Source: Halieaceae bacterium UBA4452
GTDB taxonomy: Bacteria; Pseudomonadota; Gammaproteobacteria; Pseudomonadales; Halieaceae
Direction of reading: 5' to 3'
DNA: 64,000 nucleotides
Assembly (NCBI GenBank): GCA_002389505.1
Contig: DGPA01000044.1
Span: forward strand, 1 to 64,000
Shown: positions 48,601 through 56,943 of the stretch, piece after piece
Numbering within the stretch: the first letter of the stretch is position 1
How the letters are laid out: the number at the start of each line of letters is the position of its first letter
The notes under the pieces: model-generated
The model's input: the letters and a program-made list of their open reading frames with translations, nothing else
The model's database searches: none
Told to the model about the DNA's origin: nothing
Position numbers and translations under genes: made by a program

Positions 48601-51081
48601 AGCCAGCGCACCGTGATCACGCCACTGACTTATCGCTTCTCTAATAAAGTCGACGACCTCGGGATTTCTTAGTGTCGAAAGATCGCCTAACGGTGTACCC
48701 AACAACAGCGCGCGTAGGGTACGGCGCATATATTTTCCCGATCGAGTTTCAGGGAAGGCTGGAACCACTAAGAAGTCAGAAGGCACTGCGGTTGAGCCTT
48801 TTTCGGATCGAACCAAGCCTTGCAGGCGGGCAAAGTCCTCGTCAGATAATTTACGGCCCGGTGCAGCGATGAGAAAGGCAATTGGGGTCTCGCCTTTTTC
48901 ATCGTGGGGTGCACCGACCACGACAACATTGCCTACCGGGGAATCTTCCCTCAGCGTTTTGTCTCTGAGGATGGCACCTTCTATTTCTTCGGTGCCGACT
49001 CGGTGTCCCGAGACATTGATGACATCATCAGAGCGACCATGGAGGGTAAAGCCACCATCGTCGTGGCGTCTGGCATAGTCGCCTTGAGTATAGCTGTAGC
49101 CACTATCCCATCGACTAAAATACGTTTCGGTAAAGCGGGCAATATCTCCACACCAATCGGGTTGTCCAAATCGATCATTATCGCCCCACAGGGTATGGGC
49201 AAGGTAAGGATAGGGTGCAGTAATCACGAGCTCGCCTTTCTCGCCGACTTCAGCTTCGCGATGGCGCTGAACGTGCCCATCGCTGCCCATGTCTTCTGCT
49301 ACGCGCACCTGTGCCTGAATCCAGGGCAATGCCCATGTTTTCGCATCGGCTCGTAGATCCTTATAGTCTCCTTCCGGACAAGAGAACACGATGCCGCCAT
49401 GTTCGGTGGCCCAATAAGAATTAATATACCGAGCACAAATATTATTCATGGCGAATTGTTGTACGGCGGGTGATACCGGTTCCGCGCAAAATGTTGCGGT
49501 TCGCAAGGACGACATATCATGCGCTGCCATTTCGTTGGTACTCGCTGGGTCGGTCATTACCGCCTTCAGGAATGTGGAGCCCGCCTTGAAAAGCGTCACC
49601 TGGTGTCGCTCTATGGTGGAAGCAAAGCGCCCGGCATTCGGAAACAGGGGTGACCCCTCGCAGACTACCGTCGTCATGCCAACGGCGAGCGGCGCGGCGA
49701 TTAAGTACGACTGACCCGTGATCCAGCCTGGATCCCCTATCACGTAGAGGGTGTCATCGGATGTGGCGTTGAATACTGCGCCCATAGAATGTGTGACGCC
49801 GGCGAGCCACCCGCCGTGCGTATGCACCACACCTTTTGGTTTGCCAGTGGAGCCAGAGGTGTAAATAATAAACAGTGGCCAGTTAGCTTCCAGCGCTTCG
49901 GCACCTTGAATGCTGTTTACAACAGACCAAAAATGCTGATCTGAGTCCTCATCGAGCGTGTCGAAACTCGCTATGCCGATGTCAGTCAAGCACGCGTTTC
50001 GCGTGTTGTTGAGACACTCGGTAGCGTCGATATCCCGCTCATAACTCACCACTTCCTGGCCGGTATATCTGACAACGATGACCTTTTCTATGTTATGTCG
50101 GACGTTGGCAAGCGCTATAGCGACATCGGTTCGCAGTTTGGCGGCTACGTCCGCGGGCAAGTGCGCTCGCTGACTGAGACAAATGCCGAGCTCGCGCATA
50201 ACATCAGCGCGTTCGACGGTGATCTCACCATGGAGGGCAGCGCGGATTTGTTCGGTGATCGATGATGCATCGGTGAGCTCATCGTTACTGGCCAGCACTG
50301 CAGCTAGGGCTTTAATGCCTTTGTCGGCTGGTATGTAATTATCCAGAGCAGGATCGGTATATTGGCTCTTGAAAGGCACCATTTCGGCATTGCGATAGCC
50401 TCCGTCCGCGGTAATTACCATGCGAGCGCCCGCATCATGCAATCGGTCAGACAGGGTTTTAGCCGAGAAGCCGCCAAACACCGGGGTATATATGACCCCT
50501 AGCCGTTGTGCGGCGAGGATATAAAAGATTTGCTCAGCAATATTGGGCATATTGAGGGCAATACGATCGCCTTTGACTAACCCCAAATCCTTTAACATTC
50601 GAGCTCGGAGAACCACTTCTAGCAGCAATTCTCGATAGCTAAATGTTTGCTCGACAACCGGACCGCCACGGCCATTATTTTTTGCGGGATCCCAACGATC
50701 ACCCTCGAATATGAGGGCTTTATTGTTGCCGTGGCCAGATAGAACATGCCGATCTAGCAAATTAAAGCAGCTGTTAGTTTGTGCGTCGACAAACCAACGA
50801 ATATAGGGGGAGCGCGAGGCATCGAGTACCTCAGACCACGGCTGATAATTGTTGTTAAGATCCTCTCGGACTACTGCTTCGCCAGTCTGATGACAGAAGC
50901 CATGCCAGCCCGCGTGTGCTGTGTTAAACGTAAGCCATTGTCCAGAAGCGGCGTCAAACCAGTGAATACATGTCTCACCCAAGCCGGAAAAATAGGTCTG
51001 GGGTGCATCAATGATAGATCGACGAACGTCGTCCTCTCCCGACTGGGAGCGGATGTGTTCACCTTTGACACCAACGTTCAT
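45655..51081 (-). CDS. pcs: Trifunctional propionyl-CoA synthase
   Basis: 1808-residue fusion matching propionyl-CoA synthase (about 1820 in Chloroflexus), which turns 3-hydroxypropionate into propionyl-CoA using ATP, CoA and NADPH. Residues 1-830: AMP-forming CoA ligase with YTSGSTGKPKG at 407-417 and the C-terminal catalytic Lys783 in RSGKYMRR. Residues 850-1110: crotonase-type dehydratase with both catalytic glutamates, Glu954 (GGGNELL) and Glu974 (GQPEINL). Residues 1180-1808: MDR acryloyl-CoA reductase of the crotonyl-CoA carboxylase/reductase branch (NFNDIWAITGIPVSPFD at 1243; NADPH-binding GAATGTGYDCL near 1380). The ATG at 51081 is fixed by GGAG six bases upstream; longer in-frame starts lack support. 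First gene of the pcs-mcr pair. A standalone MDR and a standalone crotonase lie divergently next to it. Confidence 0.93.
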   Translation of the reverse strand: MNVGVKGEHIRSQSGEDDVRRSIIDAPQTYFSGLGETCIHWFDAASGQWLTFNTAHAGWHGFCHQTGEAVVREDLNNNYQPWSEVLDASRSPYIRWFVDAQTNSCFNLLDRHVLSGHGNNKALIFEGDRWDPAKNNGRGGPVVEQTFSYRELLLEVVLRARMLKDLGLVKGDRIALNMPNIAEQIFYILAAQRLGVIYTPVFGGFSAKTLSDRLHDAGARMVITADGGYRNAEMVPFKSQYTDPALDNYIPADKGIKALAAVLASNDELTDASSITEQIRAALHGEITVERADVMRELGICLSQRAHLPADVAAKLRTDVAIALANVRHNIEKVIVVRYTGQEVVSYERDIDATECLNNTRNACLTDIGIASFDTLDEDSDQHFWSVVNSIQGAEALEANWPLFIIYTSGSTGKPKGVVHTHGGWLAGVTHSMGAVFNATSDDTLYVIGDPGWITGQSYLIAAPLAVGMTTVVCEGSPLFPNAGRFASTIERHQVTLFKAGSTFLKAVMTDPASTNEMAAHDMSSLRTATFCAEPVSPAVQQFAMNNICARYINSYWATEHGGIVFSCPEGDYKDLRADAKTWALPWIQAQVRVAEDMGSDGHVQRHREAEVGEKGELVITAPYPYLAHTLWGDNDRFGQPDWCGDIARFTETYFSRWDSGYSYTQGDYARRHDDGGFTLHGRSDDVINVSGHRVGTEEIEGAILRDKTLREDSPVGNVVVVGAPHDEKGETPIAFLIAAPGRKLSDEDFARLQGLVRSEKGSTAVPSDFLVVPAFPETRSGKYMRRTLRALLLGTPLGDLSTLRNPEVVDFIREAISQWRDHGALAQAKKIIQTWRYIRLETHPLTADKHVGLLFISNPPVNALNERALDELHTVVQQIRQQATLDALIITGNRSTFVAGADVKELLKIGEVGDMESALTLPHAAHAAFDAIEQLPIPVVAAVNGPALGGGNELLLSCGYAIGAEHATFGQPEINLHLMPGYGGTQRLLRKLYAARGESGALDAIALMLRGRPIDSETALAMGLIEERLPAESESTIERAIQRLRDYFAGSGPLLPIQSARAAELVERNQPLDIIPAIDGSAAIQTLLKQLAIGGRQSTAERILTAVTVGLREGSDAGFHEEARLFAEAMCDPSSGPHGITAFLEKRSAALPANVTDVPAYPSEQLQDTLIEQGRLLPMGASFFPGVTVIPDYQYGLGVARSQIDGAPEHGQPIDAERQLVFKTPKPLATEALVYVLASEVNFNDIWAITGIPVSPFDAREADVQVTGSGGVGIVVQLGAELTTQGRLNVGDLVTIYAGQSDLQSPDQGLDPMAADFRIQGYERNDGSHAQFLTVQGPQLHPKLGSLALEEAGSYGLTMGTIQRCLFTTLDIEPAKRLFVEGAATGTGYDCLRSASASGLECLGMVSSNERVTRVETAGGQAINRKDERWRNIFTAVPEDPSQWQAWEDAGQVFVDEAVSKLSGHIHYAVSHAGETAFPRTFQLLGEGGTLAFYGASSGYRFTFMGKSGTSTPAAMFRKAGLRAGKTLLVVYGPGVADDGIVDTIAIEAVEVACKMGCQVAVLVDTVSQREFVNSLGFGPRLRGVVSIEELAKRLGDDFVPPGPFPVLPDPHTEPSAFKEAIREFSDKTLKPIGSAIAPALRNTLDKRGLPDVVFERPGRDGLGLASALVKPNTGRIVYSEDLQGQRLSFYAPQVWTRQRRILMPSAEIRGTHLNTSREFAEMQEQIASGLLSVLPPVAVTMDELPQAHQAMWENQHEGANYVALHALPRAGLKTKEELYRAWAIRDAEQRGEEMTQVETGSAGALQ

Positions 51082-51424
51082 TGAGATCTCCATAAGAAGC
51101 GGCCAGCCGCTTCGGTAGCAGGCACCCCCTGTAACGGAACGTCCGTTATAGCAGTGCGCCATAGGGTGGTAGAAGCTAGTAGGTTCACCCGTAATCACCC
51201 CTGCCAGCAACGGCTCAGGGCGGTCGTAACTGTGTTTTCCACATTACGGTTAGCCAGGGGGTCCGGATCAACCGAAATGCCTAATAGTTGCGCCGTTTTG
51301 GTTGTTTTAGTGTTAAATCGGTCGCGTTGCGCTCTCCATGGGTGGTAGATGATTGCGCCAGTCGCCGCTGTCGTCAGGGTGTAGTATCGTAGCGGCTCTT
51401 TTTTAGCCTTTAAGGAAGTCAGTT
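51082..51424. other. Divergent region between pcs and an MDR gene
   Basis: 343 bases carrying the pcs leader and promoter candidate on the minus strand and the upstream region of the MDR gene on the plus strand (ribosome binding site AAGGAAG at about 51411-51417). A minus-strand frame of about 60 codons through 51200-51390 has no recognised similarity and was not called. Confidence 0.45.
51132..51150 (-). promoter_or_regulatory. Palindrome overlapping a -10 element upstream of pcs
   Basis: TAACGGA (51132-51138), ACG, TCCGTTA (51142-51148) is a 17-base inverted repeat with 7-base arms. On the minus strand TATAAC (51150-51145), a good -10 hexamer, overlaps its outer end, placing the palindrome over the likely start of transcription about 50 bases before the pcs ATG. 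No good -35 is seen. The arrangement suits a dimeric repressor or a regulated promoter. Confidence 0.5.
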
Positions 51425-52429
51425 ATGCACGCCGTTCACGTACAGGCCCCTGGGGGGCTAGAGAAATTATCGATTGCTGATAGGTCAGCGCGAGCGCCAG
51501 GAGTTGGAGAGATTCAGGTCGCGCTCAAGGCGAGCTCGTTAAACTTTCATGATTACGCGGTGGTCACAGGCATGATCCCGACGACTGATGGACGTATTCC
51601 GCTATCTGATGGATCGGGCGTTGTGGCTGCGGTGGGTGAGGGCGTTAGCGCCTTTGCGGTCGGTGATCACGTAATGAGCTATTTCTTTCCCGCATGGGTG
51701 TCGGGCCGTGCCAGCAGCGCAGCGCTACAGGGTGTGCCCGGTGATCATGTCGATGGCTTTGCTGCGCAAACGGTGACCATGCCGGCTTCTGCCTTCAGTG
51801 GTATACCTCGATCCCTTAGTTTCGCTGAGGCTGCGACCTTGGGATGCGCAGGCCTGACCGCCTGGCGGGCCTTGGTGGTTGATTCGCAGTTGAAGGCCGG
51901 CGACTGGGTTTTGGTACAGGGAAGCGGTGGGGTCTCTGTTTTTGCGCTGCAATTTGCTCGATTGATGGGCTATCGGGTCGTAGCCACATCGTCCAGTGAC
52001 GATAAGTTGGATCGACTGGGTGCTCTGGGCGCTGAGCACTTGATAAACTATCGGGAAAATCCTGACTGGGGAAAGACGGCTTTTGAGTTAACCGGCGGAC
52101 GTGGGATAGATCTGGTCATCGAAGTAGGGGGGCCGGGCAATCTTCCCCAGTCCATCAATGCGCTGGCAGTGGATGGCTGTATTAGCTTAATTGGCGTCTT
52201 GACCGGGGTTTCCGGTGAGGTTCCCACGGCCGCTTTAATGACAAAAAATGGTCGGATTAGTGGTATTACGGTGGGCAGTCAGAGTGATCAGCTGGCAATG
52301 AACCGCTGCGTTGAAGCACAGGGATTGAAGCCCGTTATTGACTCGGAATACCCGCTGATCAACTTAGCCGACGCATTTCGGCATATGGAGTCACAAACGC
52401 ACTTTGGGAAAATTTGCGTCACTATTTGA
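51425..52429 (+). CDS. Zinc-free MDR reductase (quinone-oxidoreductase-like)
   Basis: 334-residue medium-chain dehydrogenase/reductase. GroES-like N-terminal domain (LKASSLNFHDYAVVTG), then NADPH-binding VQGSGGVSVFALQFARLMG at about residue 160. It has no catalytic-zinc cysteines and resembles the gene at 5616-6626 over the whole length. The ATG at 51425 has AAGGAAG upstream. It is transcribed divergently from pcs and followed after 82 bases by a crotonase. An acrylyl-CoA or enoyl reductase role beside pcs is conceivable, but the sequence is closer to quinone oxidoreductases than to the reductase domain of pcs. Confidence 0.87.
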   Translation: MHAVHVQAPGGLEKLSIADRSARAPGVGEIQVALKASSLNFHDYAVVTGMIPTTDGRIPLSDGSGVVAAVGEGVSAFAVGDHVMSYFFPAWVSGRASSAALQGVPGDHVDGFAAQTVTMPASAFSGIPRSLSFAEAATLGCAGLTAWRALVVDSQLKAGDWVLVQGSGGVSVFALQFARLMGYRVVATSSSDDKLDRLGALGAEHLINYRENPDWGKTAFELTGGRGIDLVIEVGGPGNLPQSINALAVDGCISLIGVLTGVSGEVPTAALMTKNGRISGITVGSQSDQLAMNRCVEAQGLKPVIDSEYPLINLADAFRHMESQTHFGKICVTI

Positions 52430-52511
52430 GACTGTGGCATACGCCCCCACCGCTGCCTGCCTGTGTCATGCGCGGTGTTAAGGCGGATATCGATTTTTTG
52501 GAGGACGAGTT

Positions 52512-53216
52512 ATGTCACACCTGACCGTGACTGAGCGAGAAGACTACACAGAAATTCATATGGATGACGGTAAAGCTAATGCGCTGGGCTTCGCTCTGAT
52601 TGAGGCATTACATAGTGCGCTAGACACGGCGGCACAGCGTGGTGGCGTTATCGCCCTGGTGGGGCGAGAAGGAAAGTTTAGCGCCGGCTTCGATCTTAGC
52701 GTTATGCAGCGCTTTGACGCAGAGTCAACACGACTCCTGCGCGAAGGTGCAGATTTGATCATACGATTGTTAGGCTTTGACGGTCCGGTCATTTTAGGTG
52801 TGTCAGGGCATGCCTTGGCATTGGGTGGCCTACTGTGTCTATCTGCCGACCATCGAATTGGCGTTCAGGGCGCGTTTAAGCTGGGTTTGAATGAAGTGGC
52901 GATAGGCATGACCATGCCTTGGTTCGGGGTCGAGTTGTGTCGGGCACGACTGACTCCCAGCCACAGAGATCAGGCCCTCGGGTTGGCGCGTCTCTACAGC
53001 CCCGATGAAGCCATTGGTGCAGGGTTCTTGGATGAAGTCGTAGCGCCAACGGCATTGTCAGAGCGAATTGCTGACGTGGCCTCTCACCTTGCCAAGCTCC
53101 ACATGCCCTCCCACGGAGCCACCAAAACCCGTTCTAGAGAGATTCTCATGCAGCGTTTATCGTTAGCTATTGACCGGGATTTTGCAGAGGGAGCCAGTCT
53201 CAACGCTCGAGCGTAG
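52512..53216 (+). CDS. Enoyl-CoA hydratase/isomerase family protein
   Basis: Crotonase-fold protein, 234 aa, with GGAGG before the ATG at 52512. The oxyanion-hole segments are REGKFSAGFDLSVM (about residue 52) and GHALALGGLLCLSADHR (about residue 98). Only the second of the two hydratase glutamates seems to be kept (GLNEV); the first position is Leu. Isomerase-like or other crotonase activity is therefore as likely as hydration. It follows the MDR gene on the same strand and probably shares its message. Confidence 0.86.
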   Translation: MSHLTVTEREDYTEIHMDDGKANALGFALIEALHSALDTAAQRGGVIALVGREGKFSAGFDLSVMQRFDAESTRLLREGADLIIRLLGFDGPVILGVSGHALALGGLLCLSADHRIGVQGAFKLGLNEVAIGMTMPWFGVELCRARLTPSHRDQALGLARLYSPDEAIGAGFLDEVVAPTALSERIADVASHLAKLHMPSHGATKTRSREILMQRLSLAIDRDFAEGASLNARA

Positions 53217-53243
53217 CGTTTATTTGACCGGGCAGCGCAAGCG

Positions 53244-54425
53244 CTAGGGCTTCGAATCCTTGAATTTTTCGCTCATCGTCGCATTGTTGCGGGTCAACTT
53301 TTTGATCGTGACTTCTTGTGCCTTATTGTTAGCAAGGCGAAGGTTCCGGTCAGTCCCTAGCAGGGCATCTTTAGTTTTCTGCAGATGATCGATGGACTTG
53401 TCGATTTCATCGATGGCCGTTTGGAATTTTCTCGACGCTAGGTCATAGTTTTTCGCAAAGGCACTCTTGAAGCTTTCCAAATCATTTTCAAAATTTGTCA
53501 CGTCGACCGTTTGTGCTCTAACGAGTGCTAGTTCGGATTTATAGGTGAGTGCATTCAGCGACGCATTACGCAGTAGCGTGATAATCGGTATAAAAAACTG
53601 CGGCCTGACCACGTACATCTTTGGATAGCGATGGGATACGTCAACGATGCCGCCATTATACAGCTCGCTGTCAGTCTCCAGCAGGGAGATGAGTATGGCG
53701 TATTCGCATGCTTTCGCGGTCCGGTCTTTGTCTAGCTCTTTCAAGAAATCCTCATTGCGCTTCTTTGTCGCCGTGGTGTCGGCTTCGTTCTTCATTTCAA
53801 ACATGATGGAGACGATCTCTGTCTTGTTGTCGTCGAAGTCACGAAAAATAAAATCCCCTTTGCTGCCAGACTGAGCGTCGTTGTCTTTCTCGAAATAGGC
53901 CTTTGGGAAAGCAGTAGCGCGTATTTGGTTGAAGGCCGTTTCGCAATGTTGCTCGAGGGTCTCGCCGAGCATTTTTGTGGATAAGCGCGCCTTCAAATCT
54001 TTCAAGCGATCAATGGCATCATCCCGATCTTTGATTTGCGTCTCATATTTATCTTTGAGGGCTTGTTCGGACAGCTTTTTCTCTAGCGCCGCGCTCTGTA
54101 GCTGGTTACTCACTGCGTCGTATTTCTTTTCGACCGCGTTGACCGCTTGCGATACAGCCAATTGTTGTTCAAGCGCAGCGGCTGCAATTTCTGCCTGAAG
54201 CGCCTGTACTTGTGCGTCTTTTGCGGCGCTGTCAGTCTGCGCCTGACGTAGAGTCTGGCTTTTTACGAGTTCAATGGCATCCTGCTTTTCGCGCTCTGCA
54301 AGGCGCAGACGCTCCTCAAGTTGCGAGTCAAATTCGTGATCACGCACTTGTTTTACGATATCCGCATAGCCTGTCTCGTCCACTTTGAAGGCTTTGTCAC
54401 AGTGTGGACAACGAATATCGTGCAT
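53244..54425 (-). CDS. DUF2130 family protein
   Basis: 393-residue cytoplasmic protein. A short zinc-knuckle start (IRCPHCDKAF) is followed by a long charged coiled coil (about residues 35-150), then the DUF2130 domain (KLKARLSTKMLGETLEQHCE-like region from about 145, EKDNDAQSGSKGDFIFRDFD, IVSIMFEMKNEADTT) and another coiled coil at the end. The Asp/Glu-x-Lys arrangement in KGDFIFRD...MFEMKNE recalls restriction-endonuclease-like folds; that is an inference. Function unknown. It lies 43 bases downstream of a crotonase gene, with no obvious functional link. Confidence 0.85.
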   Translation of the reverse strand: MHDIRCPHCDKAFKVDETGYADIVKQVRDHEFDSQLEERLRLAEREKQDAIELVKSQTLRQAQTDSAAKDAQVQALQAEIAAAALEQQLAVSQAVNAVEKKYDAVSNQLQSAALEKKLSEQALKDKYETQIKDRDDAIDRLKDLKARLSTKMLGETLEQHCETAFNQIRATAFPKAYFEKDNDAQSGSKGDFIFRDFDDNKTEIVSIMFEMKNEADTTATKKRNEDFLKELDKDRTAKACEYAILISLLETDSELYNGGIVDVSHRYPKMYVVRPQFFIPIITLLRNASLNALTYKSELALVRAQTVDVTNFENDLESFKSAFAKNYDLASRKFQTAIDEIDKSIDHLQKTKDALLGTDRNLRLANNKAQEVTIKKLTRNNATMSEKFKDSKP

Positions 54426-54468
54426 GTAACGTCCTCGGGTATGTCGATGCTAGCAGGGTGTCTGTTAG

Positions 54469-55269
54469 CTATTCTCCGTGCCAGTCCGGCATCGGCTGTT
54501 TAGTGATAAATGCATCGATACCTGCTTTGGTATCGCCGGCCATCATATTATCGGCCATCACTTGCGCAGTCTGAGCATAGGCTTGCTCCAAGGTGAGGGT
54601 AGCCTGATCATAGAAGGCTTTTTTCCCCAGTCTAAGAGCAACGGGCGATTTGCTGGCGAGTGTTTCTGCCAGTTCCATCGTCGCCGCACTGAGCGACTCT
54701 AGTGCTACGTGCCTATTGATGAGACCTATGTCCAGCGCCTTGTCCGCTGATATAACCTCACCGGTCAATAGCATCTCTAACGCTTGTTTTTGGCTGACGT
54801 TCCGACTCAGAGCTACCATGGGCGTCGCGCAAAATAGGCCAATATTGATTCCTGAAGTGGCAAAGGTGGCATCTGTGGCAGCAATGGCAAGGTCACAGGT
54901 GGCGACCAATTGACAGCCTGCCGCCGTTGCAATGCCCTGTACTTGGGCGATGACGGGCTGTGGTAGACGGGTGATAGACAGCATCATTTCGGAGCAACGA
55001 TCAAATAAGTCTTTAAAATACTGGCGTCCACCATCCGCATCGGTACGATGTTCAGTCATTTCCTTGAGATTATGACCTGCGCAAAAGTGGGCACCTGCGC
55101 CAGATACGATGACCACCCGGACGGACGTATCACTGCTAATAGCCTTGAGGCGCTCACACAGCGCTGACATCATTGCCTCCGACAAGGCGTTGGTTGTCGC
55201 CGGCGCGTTGAGGGTTAAATGGGCGATCTGCCCGTCATCATGCCTCGTTACCAGATTATCTAACATCAT
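54469..55269 (-). CDS. Enoyl-CoA hydratase-like protein (ECHDC3-like)
   Basis: 266-residue crotonase-fold protein. GAHFCAGHNLKEM (about residue 60) and IATAAGCQLVATCDLAIA (about residue 110) form the CoA-binding and oxyanion-hole segments. Both hydratase glutamates are replaced: Gln in AAGCQLV, and a SGINIG segment where QPE is usual. The pattern resembles the ECHDC3 group, whose activity is uncertain. The start codon could be either of the two adjacent ATGs. Confidence 0.87.
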   Translation of the reverse strand: MMLDNLVTRHDDGQIAHLTLNAPATTNALSEAMMSALCERLKAISSDTSVRVVIVSGAGAHFCAGHNLKEMTEHRTDADGGRQYFKDLFDRCSEMMLSITRLPQPVIAQVQGIATAAGCQLVATCDLAIAATDATFATSGINIGLFCATPMVALSRNVSQKQALEMLLTGEVISADKALDIGLINRHVALESLSAATMELAETLASKSPVALRLGKKAFYDQATLTLEQAYAQTAQVMADNMMAGDTKAGIDAFITKQPMPDWHGE

Positions 55270-55369
55270 AGTCTGCTGATCCTACTTCATTGGTTGTCAA
55301 AGACCGCCGGTGGTTTCAGTGCCCATGATGTGACCGCTACAGATTACTAAGGTCGATGTAGTTTACCGC

Positions 55370-55804
55370 CTATAGCGCCAGTTTGGGCAATTCTATTTTT
55401 GGGCAGCGATCCATGACCACCGTCAACCCGGCCCGTTCCGCGAGCTCTGCCGCAGCATCATCGTAAATAGCTAGCTGCGCCCAGAGCACCTTGGCACCAA
55501 TGGCAATCGCCTGCTGGGCCACGCCGAGCAGCTCGCCGCTGGGTCTGAACACATCGACCATGTCGACGCGACCCTCAATAGCCCCGAGGGAGGGAAACAC
55601 TGTGGCCCCGGCAATATCCGTGGCAGATGTGCGCGGGTTCACGGCAAATACCTCATAGCCATAGGCTTGCAAATGCATGATGACGCTAAAACTGGCTTTA
55701 TGGGCCTGCTCACTCGCGCCGACAACAGCGATCGTTTTGACGCTACGGAAAATCGTCGCCAATACCTCAGGTTCGTAGTGATAGGGGGAGGCTGATGTCG
55801 GCAT
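55370..55804 (-). CDS. CoA-binding domain protein (YccU-like)
   Basis: 144-residue Rossmann-fold CoA-binding protein. AVVGASEQAHKASFSVIMHL (about residues 26-45) and YEVFAVNPR are the family hallmarks, with VMDRCPKIELPKL at the C-terminus. The start at 55804 is chosen because the longer frame upstream has no similarity and would overlap the prolyl aminopeptidase gene. The family resembles the nucleotide-binding part of succinyl-CoA synthetase; the cellular role is unknown. It follows the aminopeptidase by 44 bases on the same strand. Confidence 0.88.
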   Translation of the reverse strand: MPTSASPYHYEPEVLATIFRSVKTIAVVGASEQAHKASFSVIMHLQAYGYEVFAVNPRTSATDIAGATVFPSLGAIEGRVDMVDVFRPSGELLGVAQQAIAIGAKVLWAQLAIYDDAAAELAERAGLTVVMDRCPKIELPKLAL

Positions 55805-55848
55805 ACAAAGCGGCCTGCTGTCAGATAAAGGGTGTTGCGGCCCGGTGC

Positions 55849-56793
55849 TTAGTCTGCAAAGCGATCGGTCGCGGCGATTAGGGCGCGCGTATTCGCACTG
55901 TCCAGGGCTGAGTGTCCGGCATTGGCGATCAGCTGAAAATCCGCTTCGGGCCAGGCACGGTGTAGCTCCCAAGCAGTAATGGGGGGACAGACGACATCGT
56001 AACGTCCTTGAACAATCACGGAGGGTACGTGCCGAATGCGATCAATATTGTCAAGCAGCTGATTGGGTAGGGCAAAGAAGCCATTGTTGACAAAGTAATG
56101 ACACTCTATGCGCGCCATGGCCAGGGCTGCATCGGGTGCATCAAGTGCGGTCATAAAGTCGCTGTTTTGAATAAGAAAGCTGGTAGACGCTTCCCATACT
56201 GACCACGCCCGCGCTGCCGCTAGGCGGGTAGCAGCATCATCACTAATCAATCGGCGATGGAAAGCATTGACCAGATCATGGCGTTCGGGTTCAGGGATAG
56301 GTGTCACATAGTGCTCCCAAGCATCGGGGTAGAGTTCACTAGCACCGTGCTGATAAAGCCATTGTATTTCTTTTGGTCGGAGCAAGAAGATGCCTCGCAG
56401 CACTAGGGCATTGACACGCGTTGGATGGGTCTGGGCGTAGGCTAGACTCAGGGTGCTGCCCCAAGAACCGCCAAAGACTAACCAGTGCTCAATCGCCAGC
56501 GCTTCGCGCAATAATTCCATATCCGCCACCAAGTGCCACGTGGTGTTGGCTTCTAATGAGGCATGGGGCAGGGAGCGACCACAGCCTCGCTGATCAAAAA
56601 CGATAATGCGGTATCGCTCTGGATTGAAAAATTGTCGGGCTTGAGGCGTAGCGCCACCCCCTGGACCCCCGTGGACAAATAGACAGGGCTTGCCCTGTGG
56701 GTTTCCCGACTCCTCAAAGTACAGCTCATGGCCATCGCCGACCTCCAGCCAGTCAGTGCGGTAGGGTTCAATGGCGGGATAGAGACAATCCAT
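55849..56793 (-). CDS. pip: Prolyl aminopeptidase (proline iminopeptidase)
   Basis: Alpha/beta-hydrolase of peptidase family S33, 314 aa, removing N-terminal proline from peptides. It has the oxyanion-hole motif HGGPGGG (about residue 45), the nucleophile elbow GGSWGSTLSLAYAQTHP with Ser, VIVQGRYDVVCPP with Asp, and the catalytic His in NAGHSALD. The ATG at 56793 matches the usual start of this enzyme (xLYPxIEPY); a TTG six codons upstream is possible. Cytoplasmic, with no signal peptide. Confidence 0.92.
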   Translation of the reverse strand: MDCLYPAIEPYRTDWLEVGDGHELYFEESGNPQGKPCLFVHGGPGGGATPQARQFFNPERYRIIVFDQRGCGRSLPHASLEANTTWHLVADMELLREALAIEHWLVFGGSWGSTLSLAYAQTHPTRVNALVLRGIFLLRPKEIQWLYQHGASELYPDAWEHYVTPIPEPERHDLVNAFHRRLISDDAATRLAAARAWSVWEASTSFLIQNSDFMTALDAPDAALAMARIECHYFVNNGFFALPNQLLDNIDRIRHVPSVIVQGRYDVVCPPITAWELHRAWPEADFQLIANAGHSALDSANTRALIAATDRFAD

Positions 56794-56943
56794 GGGGGCA
56801 TCCAAGTCCAAGCGTGCTGGAATGTTATCACCTTGCGAGAATATTTCCCTGATACACTCAACGGGGTGTAGATCCCGCTGTAAGCCTCTCGGCGACTAGA
56901 AGGCGTTATGGCCCTTTAATGACCAGTATGAATGGAATAAATT

